Below, piece by piece: positions 18,215 through 27,113 of a stretch of DNA of 64,000 bases (positions are counted from its first letter, which is position 1; each line of letters starts with the position of its first letter). This stretch comes from Mycolicibacterium hodleri. GTDB taxonomy: Bacteria > Actinomycetota > Actinomycetes > Mycobacteriales > Mycobacteriaceae. The notes under the pieces are model-generated. The model searched no databases, was not told where the DNA came from, and saw only the letters and a program-made list of their open reading frames with translations. The stretch spans positions 62,001 to 126,000 of the forward strand of contig NZ_JACKTL010000043.1 of the NCBI RefSeq assembly GCF_025822245.1, written 5' to 3'. The position numbers and the translations under genes are program-made.

Positions 18215-18902
18215 ACCACGCTTCGCGACGCGGCCGCAACTGTCCGAGGACGTGGCGCGCTACGTCCGACGGCGAATCTTCGACGGCACGCTTCGCGCGG
18301 GTCGGTATCTGAGGCTCGACCAACTCGCAGCCGATCTCGGCGTCAGCGTGACGCCGGTGCGCGAGGCCCTGCTCAATCTCTGCGCCGAAGGACTGCTGGT
18401 GCAGCGACCGCGACGGGGTTTCATGGTGGTGGAGCTGACGGCTCGCGACATGGCCGACGTGGCCAACGTCCAGGCCTTCATCGGCGGCGAACTGGCGGCG
18501 CGCGCGGCCGAGCTCGTCACCGACGATCAGCTCGACGAGTTGCGGGCCATTCAGGACGAACTCGAACGGGCTTATCGCGGCGACGATCTGGACCGTACGG
18601 TGCGGCTCAACCACGAGTTTCATCGGCTCGTCAACGTGGTCGGTGATTCGCCCAAGCTGACCCAGTTCATGTCCGCCATCACCCGGTACGCGCCCGAGTC
18701 GGTCTTTCCCACGCTGTCCGGGTGGCCGAAGCAGTCGACGAGCGATCATCGCCGCGTCATCGCCGCACTGGAGCGGCGGGACGTCGGCGCGGCGCGGGCC
18801 GCGATGGCCGAACACTTCATCGGCGGCGTCGCGCCGCTGACCGAGCACCTCGTCGACCGCGGGGTCATCGTGGCCGCCGACGCCGCAGGGAGTGGCACCT
18901 GA
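18198..18902 (+). CDS. GntR-family regulator, FCD (FadR-type) subgroup
   Basis: 234 residues. The N-terminal winged HTH (~15-75) contains IFDGTLRAGRYLRLDQLAADLGVSVTPVREAL, the GntR hallmark. The helical C-terminal FCD domain carries metal/ligand-binding residues in the RLNHEFHRLV and SDHRRVIAAL segments. FCD regulators usually respond to carboxylic acids or acyl-CoAs. The GTG start lies inside the end of the acyl-CoA dehydrogenase gene, so it is co-expressed with the catabolic operon and is its likely local regulator. Confidence 0.88.
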   Translation: MSTTSEPRFATRPQLSEDVARYVRRRIFDGTLRAGRYLRLDQLAADLGVSVTPVREALLNLCAEGLLVQRPRRGFMVVELTARDMADVANVQAFIGGELAARAAELVTDDQLDELRAIQDELERAYRGDDLDRTVRLNHEFHRLVNVVGDSPKLTQFMSAITRYAPESVFPTLSGWPKQSTSDHRRVIAALERRDVGAARAAMAEHFIGGVAPLTEHLVDRGVIVAADAAGSGT

Positions 18903-18987
18903 CCGACGTCGTCGGAAGGGGTCGACGCCGTCGTCGAGGTGCTTATAGTGACGGGGTCAATCGCATCTTCGAGAACAAAGGGGCAAC

Positions 18988-19749
18988 GTGGCCGACGAAG
19001 TTCTGACCGAGCGCCGAGCGCGCACACTCGTCATCACGATCAACCGGCCCGAGGCGCGCAACGCCTTCAACCTGGCGGTCGCCCAAGGCCTCGCCGACGC
19101 GATGGACGAACTCGACGACACGGCCGAATTGTCGGTGGCCATCGTCACGGGTGCCGGTGGAACCTTCTGCGCGGGAATGGATCTCAAGGCATTCATGGCC
19201 GGCGAGGTGCCCTCGATCCGAGGCCGGGGAATCGGTTTCACCGAGCGACCTCCTCGCAAGCCGGTGATCGCGGCCGTCGAGGGCTACGCGCTGGCCGGTG
19301 GCACCGAGATCGTGCTGGCGACCGATCTGGTGGTCGCGGCGAAGGATGCGAAGTTCGGCATCCCGGAAGTGAAGCGAGGGTTGGTCGCCGCGGGCGGCGG
19401 TCTGCTGCGCCTGCCGCACCGCATCCCCTATCAGAAGGCTCTCGAGCTCGCCCTGACCGGCGAGAGCTTCACCGCCGAGCAAGCCGCGCAGTGGGGTTTC
19501 GTGAACGTCCTGACCGAGCCCGGCGGGGCGCTCGACGGGGCGTTGGAGCTTGCCGAACGCATCTCGGCGAACGGCCCGCTCGCGGTGGCGGTGACCAAGG
19601 AGGTCATCGTCAAGTCGGCCGGCTGGAGTGACGACGAGATGTGGTCCAAGCAGCGGGAACTCATCAATCCGGTGTTCGCCTCGAAGGACGCCATGGAGGG
19701 TGCCACGGCGTTCGCCGAGAAGCGGGCGCCGAACTGGACCGGCGAATAG
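18988..19749 (+). CDS. Enoyl-CoA hydratase/isomerase (crotonase superfamily)
   Basis: 253 residues. Crotonase oxyanion-hole motifs are visible: GAGGTFCAGMDLKAFMAG and GYALAGGTEIVLATDLVVAA. The position of the first catalytic Glu is taken by the KFGIPEVKRGLVAAGGGLLRLP loop region. The family hydrates 2-enoyl-CoAs or performs related isomerisations. The GTG start has AAAGGGG 4-5 nt upstream. An 85-bp gap separates it from GntR, so a separate promoter is possible; it is followed after 1 bp by the F420 enzyme. Confidence 0.9.
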   Translation: MADEVLTERRARTLVITINRPEARNAFNLAVAQGLADAMDELDDTAELSVAIVTGAGGTFCAGMDLKAFMAGEVPSIRGRGIGFTERPPRKPVIAAVEGYALAGGTEIVLATDLVVAAKDAKFGIPEVKRGLVAAGGGLLRLPHRIPYQKALELALTGESFTAEQAAQWGFVNVLTEPGGALDGALELAERISANGPLAVAVTKEVIVKSAGWSDDEMWSKQRELINPVFASKDAMEGATAFAEKRAPNWTGE

Positions 19750-19750
19750 C

Positions 19751-20842
19751 GTGGCCGACCGGGTTCTCGACGAACTGGGCTACTACCTGCTGGCGGGCGC
19801 CGGCGGTTCGGGACCGGCCGCGCTGATGGACGAGGCTCGCCGCGGTGAGGAACTGGGCTTCGGAACGGCTTTCATCTCCGAGCGGTGGAACGTCAAGGAA
19901 GCCTCGTCGCTGGTCGGCGCCGCCTGCGCGGTGACCAACCGCATGCGGATCGCCACCGCGGCAACCAATCACAACACCCGCCACCCGCTCATCACCGGCT
20001 CGTGGGCGACCACCATGCATCGGTTGTCCGGGGGACGGTTCACCCTCGGCATCGGTCGCGGCATCGCGGCGATGTACGACGCCTTCGGGGTGCCCGCCGT
20101 GACGACCGCCCAGATGGAGGACTTCGCGCAGGTGATGCGCAAGCTGTGGCACGGCGAGGTGGTGCTCGACCACGACGGTCCGATCGGCAAGTATCCGGTG
20201 CTGTTCCTCGATTCGGACTTCGACGAGGACATCAGGCTGGGGCTGGTGGCCTTCGGCCCGCAGACGCTGGCGCTGGGCGGGCGGGCGTTCGACGACGTCA
20301 TCCTGCACACCTACTTCACGCCGGAGACCTTGCAACGCAGCGTGAAGACCGTCAAGGACGCCGCGGAGCAAGCGGGCCGCGACCCCGACGCCGTCACGGT
20401 CTGGTCCTGCTTCGCCACCGTCGGCGATCACCTCCCCGAAGAACTGCGGCTGAAGAAGACCGTGGCGCGCCTGGCCACCTATCTTCAGGGGTACGGTGAT
20501 CTGCTGGTGTCCACCAACGGATGGGATCCGGCTGTCTTGCAACGCTTTCGGGAAGACTCAGTCGTGACGTCGGTGCCCGGCGGAATCGACCACAAGGCGA
20601 CGGCGGAGCAGATCGAGCACATCGCGACGCTGATCCCCGACGAATGGCTCGAGCCGTCGGCCACCGGGACCGCCCGCCAATGCGTCGAACGGATCCGCAA
20701 GGAGTTCGACTACGGCGCCGACGCGCTGATCATGCACGGCGCCACACCCGACGAGCTCGAGCCGATCGTCACGGAGTACCGGGCGGGTTCGTGGGGACGT
20801 GGCCGAGGAGCCGCCGAAGGGCGTCGTGTAGGCGCAGTTTGA
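19751..20842 (+). CDS. Luciferase-like F420-dependent oxidoreductase (MSMEG_2249-type)
   Basis: 363 residues of bacterial luciferase-like TIM barrel. The opening LGYYLLAGAGG and FGTAFISERWNVKEASSL match, as I remember it, the actinobacterial group named after MSMEG_2249 (probable F420-dependent oxidoreductases). RFTLGIGRGIAAMYDAFG is the usual cofactor-side loop. It would reduce or oxidise a pathway intermediate with coenzyme F420. The GTG start lies 1 bp after the hydratase stop. The last 74 bp overlap the small sigma-4 gene on the other strand. Confidence 0.85.
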   Translation: MADRVLDELGYYLLAGAGGSGPAALMDEARRGEELGFGTAFISERWNVKEASSLVGAACAVTNRMRIATAATNHNTRHPLITGSWATTMHRLSGGRFTLGIGRGIAAMYDAFGVPAVTTAQMEDFAQVMRKLWHGEVVLDHDGPIGKYPVLFLDSDFDEDIRLGLVAFGPQTLALGGRAFDDVILHTYFTPETLQRSVKTVKDAAEQAGRDPDAVTVWSCFATVGDHLPEELRLKKTVARLATYLQGYGDLLVSTNGWDPAVLQRFREDSVVTSVPGGIDHKATAEQIEHIATLIPDEWLEPSATGTARQCVERIRKEFDYGADALIMHGATPDELEPIVTEYRAGSWGRGRGAAEGRRVGAV

Positions 20843-21023
20843 CGACGTCGGACGGTAGCCCGAAGTCACGGGCGATCCGCTCGACCGACCAGCTCAGCGA
20901 CGACGCGCAGAACAGGATTTCCCGCTCGTCGGCCGGTAGAAGCGTCATCGCCTCGGCGAGGGGTAGGCGAGTGGCCGTCGACCCCAGGCGGTCGCTGCGG
21001 ACCGAACGTCGAGGCAGGTTCAT
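20769..21023 (-). CDS. Small protein with a sigma-70 region 4-like helix-turn-helix
   Basis: 84 residues from the ATG at 21023 (GAGGGG just upstream, close spacing). Residues ~27-72 read LPADEREILFCASSLSWSVE, then RIARDFGLPSDVVKLRLHDALRRLLG. This is the sigma region 4 pattern (LPxxxRxVhxLxxxxxxSxxEIAxxhGhsxxTVKxRLxRALxxL). No region 2 is present, so alone it cannot melt promoters; it may be a stand-alone regulator or a degenerate ECF remnant. It lies 94 bp downstream of the polyketide synthase-methyltransferase pair on the same strand and overlaps the F420 gene antisense. Confidence 0.65.
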   Translation of the reverse strand: MNLPRRSVRSDRLGSTATRLPLAEAMTLLPADEREILFCASSLSWSVERIARDFGLPSDVVKLRLHDALRRLLGHVPTNPPGTP

Positions 21024-21117
21024 ACCCCTCAGGGTGCCCGTCCACCTCGGCCACGTCATGGGGGCTAGCCACCATTGCCCGATCTCACCTGCCGAGTCTC
21101 ACGCCGCCCCGCTGCGG

Positions 21118-21621
21118 TCACGCATAACCCAGAGCCTTGTTCTCGATGCGGATTCTGGTGTTCAACACCAGGGCGTTGGCCACGGTGAAGACGATCGCGG
21201 TCACCCACGCCGAGTGCACCAGGGGAAGCGCCGCCACTTCGGCCACCACCGCCGTGTAATTGGGATGGTGCAGCCATCGGTACGGGCCACTGCGCACCAG
21301 GGGAGCGCCGGGGATGACGATGACGCGGGGATTCCAGTGCTTGCCCAGCACGGTGGCACACCACCAGCGGGTGATCGTGCTCAACACGACGACCAGGAGC
21401 ATGGGCCAGCCCAGCCACGGAATGAACGGCCGGTGCAGCGCCCACACTTCCGTCACGCACCCGACCAGGAGCAGTCCGTGCATCGTCGTCATCACCGGGT
21501 AATGGCCGCGGCCGAACTCACGGCCACCGTGGGCCAGTGACCACTCGGCGTTGCGGCGGGAGACGATCAGCTCGACGAGCCGCTCGCACGCGATCGCCAG
21601 AATGAACAGGTAGTAGTACAT
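21118..21621 (-). CDS. Isoprenylcysteine carboxyl methyltransferase (ICMT)-family membrane enzyme
   Basis: 167 residues, four to five membrane segments, with the ICMT SAM-binding region GPYRWLHHPNYTAVV and C-terminal RIRIENKAL. In bacteria this family typically lies beside type III polyketide synthases and O- or C-methylates alkylresorcinols or related phenolic lipids (SrsB in Streptomyces). The start at 21621 lies 11 bp after the stop of the polyketide synthase gene, so the two form one transcript. The product is presumably a methylated phenolic lipid or quinone made at the membrane. Confidence 0.87.
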   Translation of the reverse strand: MYYYLFILAIACERLVELIVSRRNAEWSLAHGGREFGRGHYPVMTTMHGLLLVGCVTEVWALHRPFIPWLGWPMLLVVVLSTITRWWCATVLGKHWNPRVIVIPGAPLVRSGPYRWLHHPNYTAVVAEVAALPLVHSAWVTAIVFTVANALVLNTRIRIENKALGYA

Positions 21622-21632
21622 GGTCGTCGCGC

Positions 21633-22736
21633 CTACCAGCTCAGCAACAGCAGTTCGAAGCTGAACCCGGGACCCATTGCGAGCATCACGCCCAGCGAAC
21701 CGCGCGGCGGCGGCGCGGCGACGGTGCGGCCCAGCACGTCCAGGACCGACGCCGACGAGATGTTGCCGTGCTCCCGCATCGAATCCCAGCTGTGGGCAAG
21801 GGCGTCCGACGGCATGCCGACGGCCCGCTCGATGGCCTCGATCACGCGCGGACCGCCCGGATGGCAGATCCACGTGGACACGTCGTCGACCGACAGTCCG
21901 TGATCGGCGAGGAAGCGTTCGACCTCGCCGCGCAAATGGTCGTCGGCCATCTTGGGCACGTCCTTGGACAACACCAGCCCGAACCCGCCGGAGCCGACGT
22001 TCCAGCCCATGACGTCCACGGTGTCGGGAATGAGCCGGCTCCTGGTGGCCAGCACCGTGGGCCCCGACGCGACCGTCGGGTGGTCGAGGGTGCGGTTCGC
22101 CCCGCGGGCGATCACCGACGCAGCGCCGTCGCCGAACAGGCACACCCCGATCAGAGCGGGTATCGAGGTGTCGTCGTGCTGCAGCGTCAGCGAACACAAC
22201 TCGACCGACACCAACGCGGCGACGTGACCGGGGAAGCCACGAAGGTAGTCGTGGACGCGCGCCATTCCCGCCGCGCCGGCCACGCAGCCCAGTCCGAACA
22301 GCGGGATGCGCTTGACGTCGGGCCGCAGGCCGACCCTGGTGGCGACCCGGGCGTCGATCGTCGGCACCGCCACCCCCGTGCTCGACACCATCACGATCGC
22401 GTCGACCTCGTCGGGTGAAACGTGCGCGGCGTCGAGTGCCGAGCTCAGCGCTTGGGCGCCCCACTCCGTGGCGACGTCGATGTACGCGTCGTTCGCCTCG
22501 GTGAAGCCACTCATCATCGGGTAGCGGGACAGGGGAAGTGCGAGGTTGCGGTGATCCACCCCGCTGGTCCGGGCGAATCGCATGAACTCCGGGCCGTTGA
22601 CCTTGGTGAGTTCGCGCGCGACGTCGTCCTGGTCGTACCGACGGGGTCCGAAGGCGGTTCCGGTTCCCGCGATCGTTGGTGCGCCGATCCTGCTGACGCC
22701 GAGGAGGTTTGGTTGAAATTGCGTTTCGTGGGTCAT
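21633..22736 (-). CDS. Type III polyketide synthase (chalcone synthase-like)
   Basis: 367 residues. The catalytic triad is complete: nucleophilic Cys in FGLGCVAGAAGMAR, His in CHPGGPRVIEA, Asn in EHGNISSASV. It condenses a long-chain acyl-CoA starter with malonyl-CoA units and cyclises them to pyrones or resorcinols, as do M. tuberculosis Pks18 and M. smegmatis and Streptomyces homologues. It is paired with an ICMT-type methyltransferase 11 bp downstream. The start may be the ATG at 22736 or a GTG at 22748; neither has a strong ribosome binding site. Confidence 0.9.
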   Translation of the reverse strand: MTHETQFQPNLLGVSRIGAPTIAGTGTAFGPRRYDQDDVARELTKVNGPEFMRFARTSGVDHRNLALPLSRYPMMSGFTEANDAYIDVATEWGAQALSSALDAAHVSPDEVDAIVMVSSTGVAVPTIDARVATRVGLRPDVKRIPLFGLGCVAGAAGMARVHDYLRGFPGHVAALVSVELCSLTLQHDDTSIPALIGVCLFGDGAASVIARGANRTLDHPTVASGPTVLATRSRLIPDTVDVMGWNVGSGGFGLVLSKDVPKMADDHLRGEVERFLADHGLSVDDVSTWICHPGGPRVIEAIERAVGMPSDALAHSWDSMREHGNISSASVLDVLGRTVAAPPPRGSLGVMLAMGPGFSFELLLLSW

Positions 22737-22840
22737 ACCGGTCTTCACGTAACCGGTGCACCTGGCGGTTCGACGGCGGCGGTCATTGTGAAGCTAAACA
22801 CCATCACCGTGGCGCGGGAATAACCCGGGGCGTCAGCGCA

Positions 22841-22871
22841 TCCAATTCCGTTGCAAGGTAATCGAATTGGA
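22841..22871. terminator. Inverted repeat: terminator of cstA-ybdD or operator of the PKS operon
   Basis: TCCAATTC (22841-22848) and GAATTGGA (22864-22871) are perfect 8-bp arms with a 15-bp loop. They lie 95 bp after the ybdD stop and ~105 bp before the PKS start; both genes are on the minus strand. A weak A/T-rich stem is unusual for a mycobacterial terminator, so a regulator-binding site for the PKS operon is equally possible. The rest of the 229-bp gap (22737-22965) shows no gene. Confidence 0.4.
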
Positions 22872-22965
22872 GTGTGCAGCATAACCGCTTCGCCAGTGTG
22901 CGCGCTGACTGCGGGCTGCCGGTTTCATCGGAGTGCACTGCGGTCCGGCTGTGCGTCTCGCCGAG

Positions 22966-23163
22966 TCAACAGCAGCGTGGCTCGACGTCACTGGTGCGGT
23001 ATCGCATGCGCCAGTAGTCGCGCTCCGACATGACGGGTTCCGTTGGATGGGTACGGGTCCGATGCTCGACGTAGCGACGATAGTGGTTGTCACCCATCAG
23101 TGAGCCCCAGTACCAACCGACCTGACGGCCGGTCCGTGTGACCCGGGAGGTAAGGCGTCCCAT
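22966..23163 (-). CDS. YbdD/YjiX-family small protein, CstA partner
   Basis: 65 residues, the same length as E. coli YbdD, ending with the family's RCC tail (VEPRCC) and containing the core YVEHRTRTHPTEPVMSERDY. YbdD-type proteins are encoded next to CstA pyruvate/peptide transporters and are needed for their function. I choose the ATG at 23163, which restores the full family length although it overlaps cstA by 67 bp. An ATG at 23097 overlapping the cstA stop (TGATG) would cost the N-terminal third. Confidence 0.8.
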   Translation of the reverse strand: MGRLTSRVTRTGRQVGWYWGSLMGDNHYRRYVEHRTRTHPTEPVMSERDYWRMRYRTSDVEPRCC

Positions 23164-25406
23164 TGCTTCTGCACCTCCTTCTCGGCTGCGGTCGGCCTCA
23201 TGCCCGACGGTGCGAAGATGCGCGACGGCACCGGTTCGTCGGCGCTCAGTGGCGACCCGCTGCCGCGAATGGCCTTGAGTGCCATTACGACTCCAGCGGC
23301 GAACACGATCACCACCAGCACCGCGAAGACGACGGACAGGGTGCCCTGGATGAACGTGTTGCGGATGACGGCGTCGAGCTGGTCGGGGTTCTTGGCCGCC
23401 CCGAGCGCCGTCTTGCCCGCCTCCTTTGCGTCGCGATACTGGAAGTGCTGACTCCAGTAGCCCAGTTTCGGATCGCCGGAGAAGATCTTCTGCCACGACG
23501 CGGTCATCGTCACGATCAGGTCCCAGGCGAGCGGAACGCCGGGAATCCACGCCCACTTCAGCAACCCGCGCTTGATCACCACCACCGTGACCAACGTCAG
23601 GGCGATGGCTGCCAGCAACTGGTTGGCGATGCCGAACAACGGGAAGAGCGTGTTGATGCCGCCGAGCGGGTCGGTGACACCCATCAGCAGGATGCTGCCC
23701 CAGGCGGCCACCACGATCACGCTGCAGCTCCACGCGCCGATGCGCCAGCTCGGGTTGCGCAACTTCTTGAGTGGCCCACCGAGATTGGCGAGCCCGTCGG
23801 ACAGCATGAACCGGGCCACCCGGGTACCGGCGTCGACGGTGGTGAGGATGAACAGCGCCTCGAACATGATCGCGAAGTGGTACCAGAACGCCTTGAGGCC
23901 CGTGCCACCGAACACCTGGTGCAGCACCTCGGACATGCCGAACGCCAGGGTCGGCGCGCCGCCCGTCCGCGACACGATCGACTGTTCGCCCACGCTCGCT
24001 GCCGCGTCGGCGATCTCGGCGCCGGTGGTCGGTGAGCCCGACAGGCCGAGGCCGTTGACGTAGTCGGCGGCCGTCTGCGCCGTGGTGCCGGTCTGCGCGG
24101 TGGGTGCGTTGACCGCGAAGTAGAGGTGCTGGTTGAGGATGGCGGCGGTGATCAGCGCCATGATCGCGACGAACGACTCGGTGAGCATGCCGCCGTAGCC
24201 GATCAGCCGCATCTGGCTCTCCTTCTCCAGCAACTTCGGCGTGGTGCCGGAGGAGATCAGGGAGTGGAAGCCGGACAGCGCGCCGCACGCGATGGTGATG
24301 AACAGGAACGGGAACAGCGAACCGGCGAACACCGGTCCGGTGCCGCTGGAGGCGAAGGTCGAGATCGCCGGGGCCTGCATGACGGGGCGGGCGATGAGAA
24401 TGCCGATCGCCAGCAGGATGATGGTGCCGACCTTCATGAACGTCGACAGATAGTCGCGCGGGGCCAGCAGCAGCCACACCGGCAGCACCGACGCGGCGAG
24501 GCCGTAGGCGATGATGCACCACGACAGCGTGACCTTGGACAGGGTGAACCAGTTGGTGCCCCAGTCGGTGTCGGCTACCCAGCCGCCGGCCACGACGGCC
24601 AGCAGCAGCAGAGCCACGCCGATGACCGAGACCTCGGACACGCGCCCCGGTCGGAGGAAGCGCAGATAGAGGCCCATGAAGAGCGCAATGGGAATGGTCA
24701 TCGAGATGGAGAACACGCCCCACGGGCTCTCCGCCAGCGCCCCGACCACGACGAGGGCGAGGACGGCCAGCAGGATCACCATGATCACCAACACGCCGAC
24801 GATCGCCGCGACGCCACCGACGTCGCCGAGCTCGTCGCGGGCCATCTGACCGAGCGATCGTCCGCGGCGACGCACCGAGATGGACAGCACCAGGTAGTCC
24901 TGCACGCAGCCGGCGAAGACCGCTCCGACGATGATCCAGATGGTGCCGGGCAGATAGCCCATCTGCATGGCGAGCACCGGACCGACCAGCGGCCCGGCCC
25001 CCGCGATGGCGGCGAAGTGATGGCCGAAGAGCACCCGCCGGTCGGTGGGCATGTAGTCGGTGCCGTTCTCGAACACCTCTGCCGGGGTGGCGACGTCGTC
25101 GCGGGGCGTCACGATCTTCATCTCGATGAGCCGGGCGTAGAACCGGTACCCGATGACGTAGGTGCACACCGCGGCGACGACGAACCAGACCGCGTTCACC
25201 GTCTCGCCGCGGAAGAAGGCGATCATCGCCCACGCGACCGCTCCGACGAGGGCCACGACCGCGAAGACGATCTTGTGCTTGGCCGTGATCGGCGACCGGT
25301 CGACGATCGCCACGGGCGGCAGGTCGGCTTCGGTGCGGATGTAGGTGATGTCGCCGTCGGTGTCTTCCAGGCGAGCCCCGGCGGCGGGAACTGGGGGTGA
25401 GGCCAT
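23097..25406 (-). CDS. cstA: CstA-family carbon starvation transporter
   Basis: 769 residues, many membrane segments. CstA landmarks are FYARLIEMKI, HHFAAIAGAGPLVGPVLAMQ near the N-terminus and FHSLISSGTTPKLLEKE in the middle. A long N-terminal hydrophilic tail of ~55 residues precedes the first membrane segment. CstA/BtsT proteins import pyruvate or peptides, usually under carbon limitation. The ATG at 25406 has AAAGGA ~7 nt upstream. In M. tuberculosis cstA (Rv3063) lies next to ligB, as here. Confidence 0.92.
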   Translation of the reverse strand: MASPPVPAAGARLEDTDGDITYIRTEADLPPVAIVDRSPITAKHKIVFAVVALVGAVAWAMIAFFRGETVNAVWFVVAAVCTYVIGYRFYARLIEMKIVTPRDDVATPAEVFENGTDYMPTDRRVLFGHHFAAIAGAGPLVGPVLAMQMGYLPGTIWIIVGAVFAGCVQDYLVLSISVRRRGRSLGQMARDELGDVGGVAAIVGVLVIMVILLAVLALVVVGALAESPWGVFSISMTIPIALFMGLYLRFLRPGRVSEVSVIGVALLLLAVVAGGWVADTDWGTNWFTLSKVTLSWCIIAYGLAASVLPVWLLLAPRDYLSTFMKVGTIILLAIGILIARPVMQAPAISTFASSGTGPVFAGSLFPFLFITIACGALSGFHSLISSGTTPKLLEKESQMRLIGYGGMLTESFVAIMALITAAILNQHLYFAVNAPTAQTGTTAQTAADYVNGLGLSGSPTTGAEIADAAASVGEQSIVSRTGGAPTLAFGMSEVLHQVFGGTGLKAFWYHFAIMFEALFILTTVDAGTRVARFMLSDGLANLGGPLKKLRNPSWRIGAWSCSVIVVAAWGSILLMGVTDPLGGINTLFPLFGIANQLLAAIALTLVTVVVIKRGLLKWAWIPGVPLAWDLIVTMTASWQKIFSGDPKLGYWSQHFQYRDAKEAGKTALGAAKNPDQLDAVIRNTFIQGTLSVVFAVLVVIVFAAGVVMALKAIRGSGSPLSADEPVPSRIFAPSGMRPTAAEKEVQKQWDALPPGSHGPAVRSVGTGAH

Positions 25407-25460
25407 GTGGCGATCCTTTCACCGCGGGCACGTGGGTTTGGCGGAAACCCCGGCATTCGT

Positions 25461-26990
25461 TCAGGTGTCGTACAGGATGCGCACCGTGTCGATCGTGTCG
25501 GCCTCGGCGGCGGTCTTGTCGTCGCGGTACCGCAGCACGCGGGCGAAGCGCAGGGCCATTCCGCCGGGGTAGCGGCTCGAGGTCTGCACGCCGTCGAGGG
25601 CGATCTCGACCACCTGCTCGGGGCGCAACGTCACCACGTACCCGTCGGTCTCGCCGTCGGCGAGTTCAAGGAAGCGGCTGGTCTGCCACTCCAGCATCTC
25701 GTCGGTCATGCCCTTGAACGTCTTGCCCAGCATCACGAAGCCGCCGGTGACCGGATCGCGGGCACCGAGGTGGATGTTGGACAGCTTCCCGGTGCGCCGG
25801 CCCGACCCCCATTCCACTGCCAACACGACGAGGTCGAGGGTGTGCACCGGCTTGACCTTGAGCCAACCGGCTCCGCGACGGCCGGCCTCGTACGGCGCCG
25901 TCGGCGACTTCGCCATCACCCCTTCGTGACCCGCCGCGAGTGTTGCGGCGAGGAAGGCCGCCGCGGCCGTGCCGTCGGAGGTGATCAACCGGTCGACGCG
26001 CTGGGTGGCGGGCACCAGTGTGTCGAGGGTGGCCAGCCGCTCGGTGGTCGGCAGGTCGAGCAGGTCGGTGCCGTCGAGGTGCAGCAGGTCGAAGAAGAAC
26101 ACCGACAACGGTTCGGTGGCCCGCGGCGCGTCGCGCCCGAACCGCGACGACGTCACCTGAAACCGGTGGGGCCGACCGTCGGGACGCAGCGCGATCGCCT
26201 CGGCGTCGGCGATGAACGAGGTGACGGGCAAGGCCAGCGCTGCCGCCACGACCTCCGGCAGGCGCACCGTGACGTCGTCGAGACTGCGGGTGTAGACCGA
26301 CACGGCGTCCCCCGCGCGGTGAATCTGCACCCGGGCTCCGTCGAGCTTGGCCTCGAAGACCGCCGTCCCGCCCAATCTTTCGAGGGCGTCGTCCACGCCG
26401 GTGGCCGGCTGGGCGAGCATCGGCCCGACCGGGCGGCCGACCTGGAGCACGAAGTCCGCGAGCGCGGCCCTGCCCCCGACCAGGACGGCCGACGCGACGG
26501 TGGGGAGGTCGCCGCTGAGCATCGCGGCCCGGCGCACGTCGGCGGCGGGCACCCCGGCGGCCTTGGCCACGGCGTCGGTCATCACCCCGACGAGGGCGCC
26601 CTGGCGCAACTCGCCGCTGAGCAGACGCTTGAGAAACGTCTGCTCGGTCTCCGTGGCGGCCGCGAAGAGCGCTGCCACCAACGCCGACCGACGCCCCTGG
26701 GAGCCCTTTCCCGCGACCTGCCCGATCTCGCTGAACGAGGCGTGCACCCCCGTCACCGTCAGCGACGCCTCCGCGCCCGGCGGTGGCAGGGCGCGAAGCG
26801 CCGCCCAACCCACCCCGATTTGTCGCTGCGGCAGATCGCCGGACAACCAGGCGACCACCACCGCGACGAGCTCGGGATCACCCTCGGTGGCGGCGACGGC
26901 CAGGACGTCGGCGATGCGCCCGATCTTGGCCGTCCGCGCCGACACGGCACCCACCGCGGCTGACGTGACGGCGACCTCCGACAACTCCAC
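25461..26990 (-). CDS. ligB: ATP-dependent DNA ligase LigB
   Basis: 509 residues. The nucleotidyl-transfer lysine is in EAKLDGARVQIHR (motif I). Further motifs are FIADAEAIAL (motif III), VFFFDLLHLDG (IIIa), GHEGVMAKSP (IV) and GWLKVKP (V). An N-terminal helical DNA-binding domain and C-terminal OB fold complete it. The sequence follows M. tuberculosis LigB (Rv3062, 507 residues) closely as I remember it. A GTG start at 26990 gives the homologous N-terminus; longer frames to 27044 look non-coding. The replicative NAD ligase LigA is separate, so LigB is accessory. Confidence 0.92.
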   Translation of the reverse strand: MELSEVAVTSAAVGAVSARTAKIGRIADVLAVAATEGDPELVAVVVAWLSGDLPQRQIGVGWAALRALPPPGAEASLTVTGVHASFSEIGQVAGKGSQGRRSALVAALFAAATETEQTFLKRLLSGELRQGALVGVMTDAVAKAAGVPAADVRRAAMLSGDLPTVASAVLVGGRAALADFVLQVGRPVGPMLAQPATGVDDALERLGGTAVFEAKLDGARVQIHRAGDAVSVYTRSLDDVTVRLPEVVAAALALPVTSFIADAEAIALRPDGRPHRFQVTSSRFGRDAPRATEPLSVFFFDLLHLDGTDLLDLPTTERLATLDTLVPATQRVDRLITSDGTAAAAFLAATLAAGHEGVMAKSPTAPYEAGRRGAGWLKVKPVHTLDLVVLAVEWGSGRRTGKLSNIHLGARDPVTGGFVMLGKTFKGMTDEMLEWQTSRFLELADGETDGYVVTLRPEQVVEIALDGVQTSSRYPGGMALRFARVLRYRDDKTAAEADTIDTVRILYDT

Positions 26991-27113
26991 CTCTCCACCC
27001 TGGCACGGACGTCCGACACCGCCACACCCCCGTCCCAGCGACATCGCAGCCGACGGTCAGGAAGCCCCGCCACACTCGCTGCTACCCGATCAACCACCGA
27101 CCGAAGGACGACC

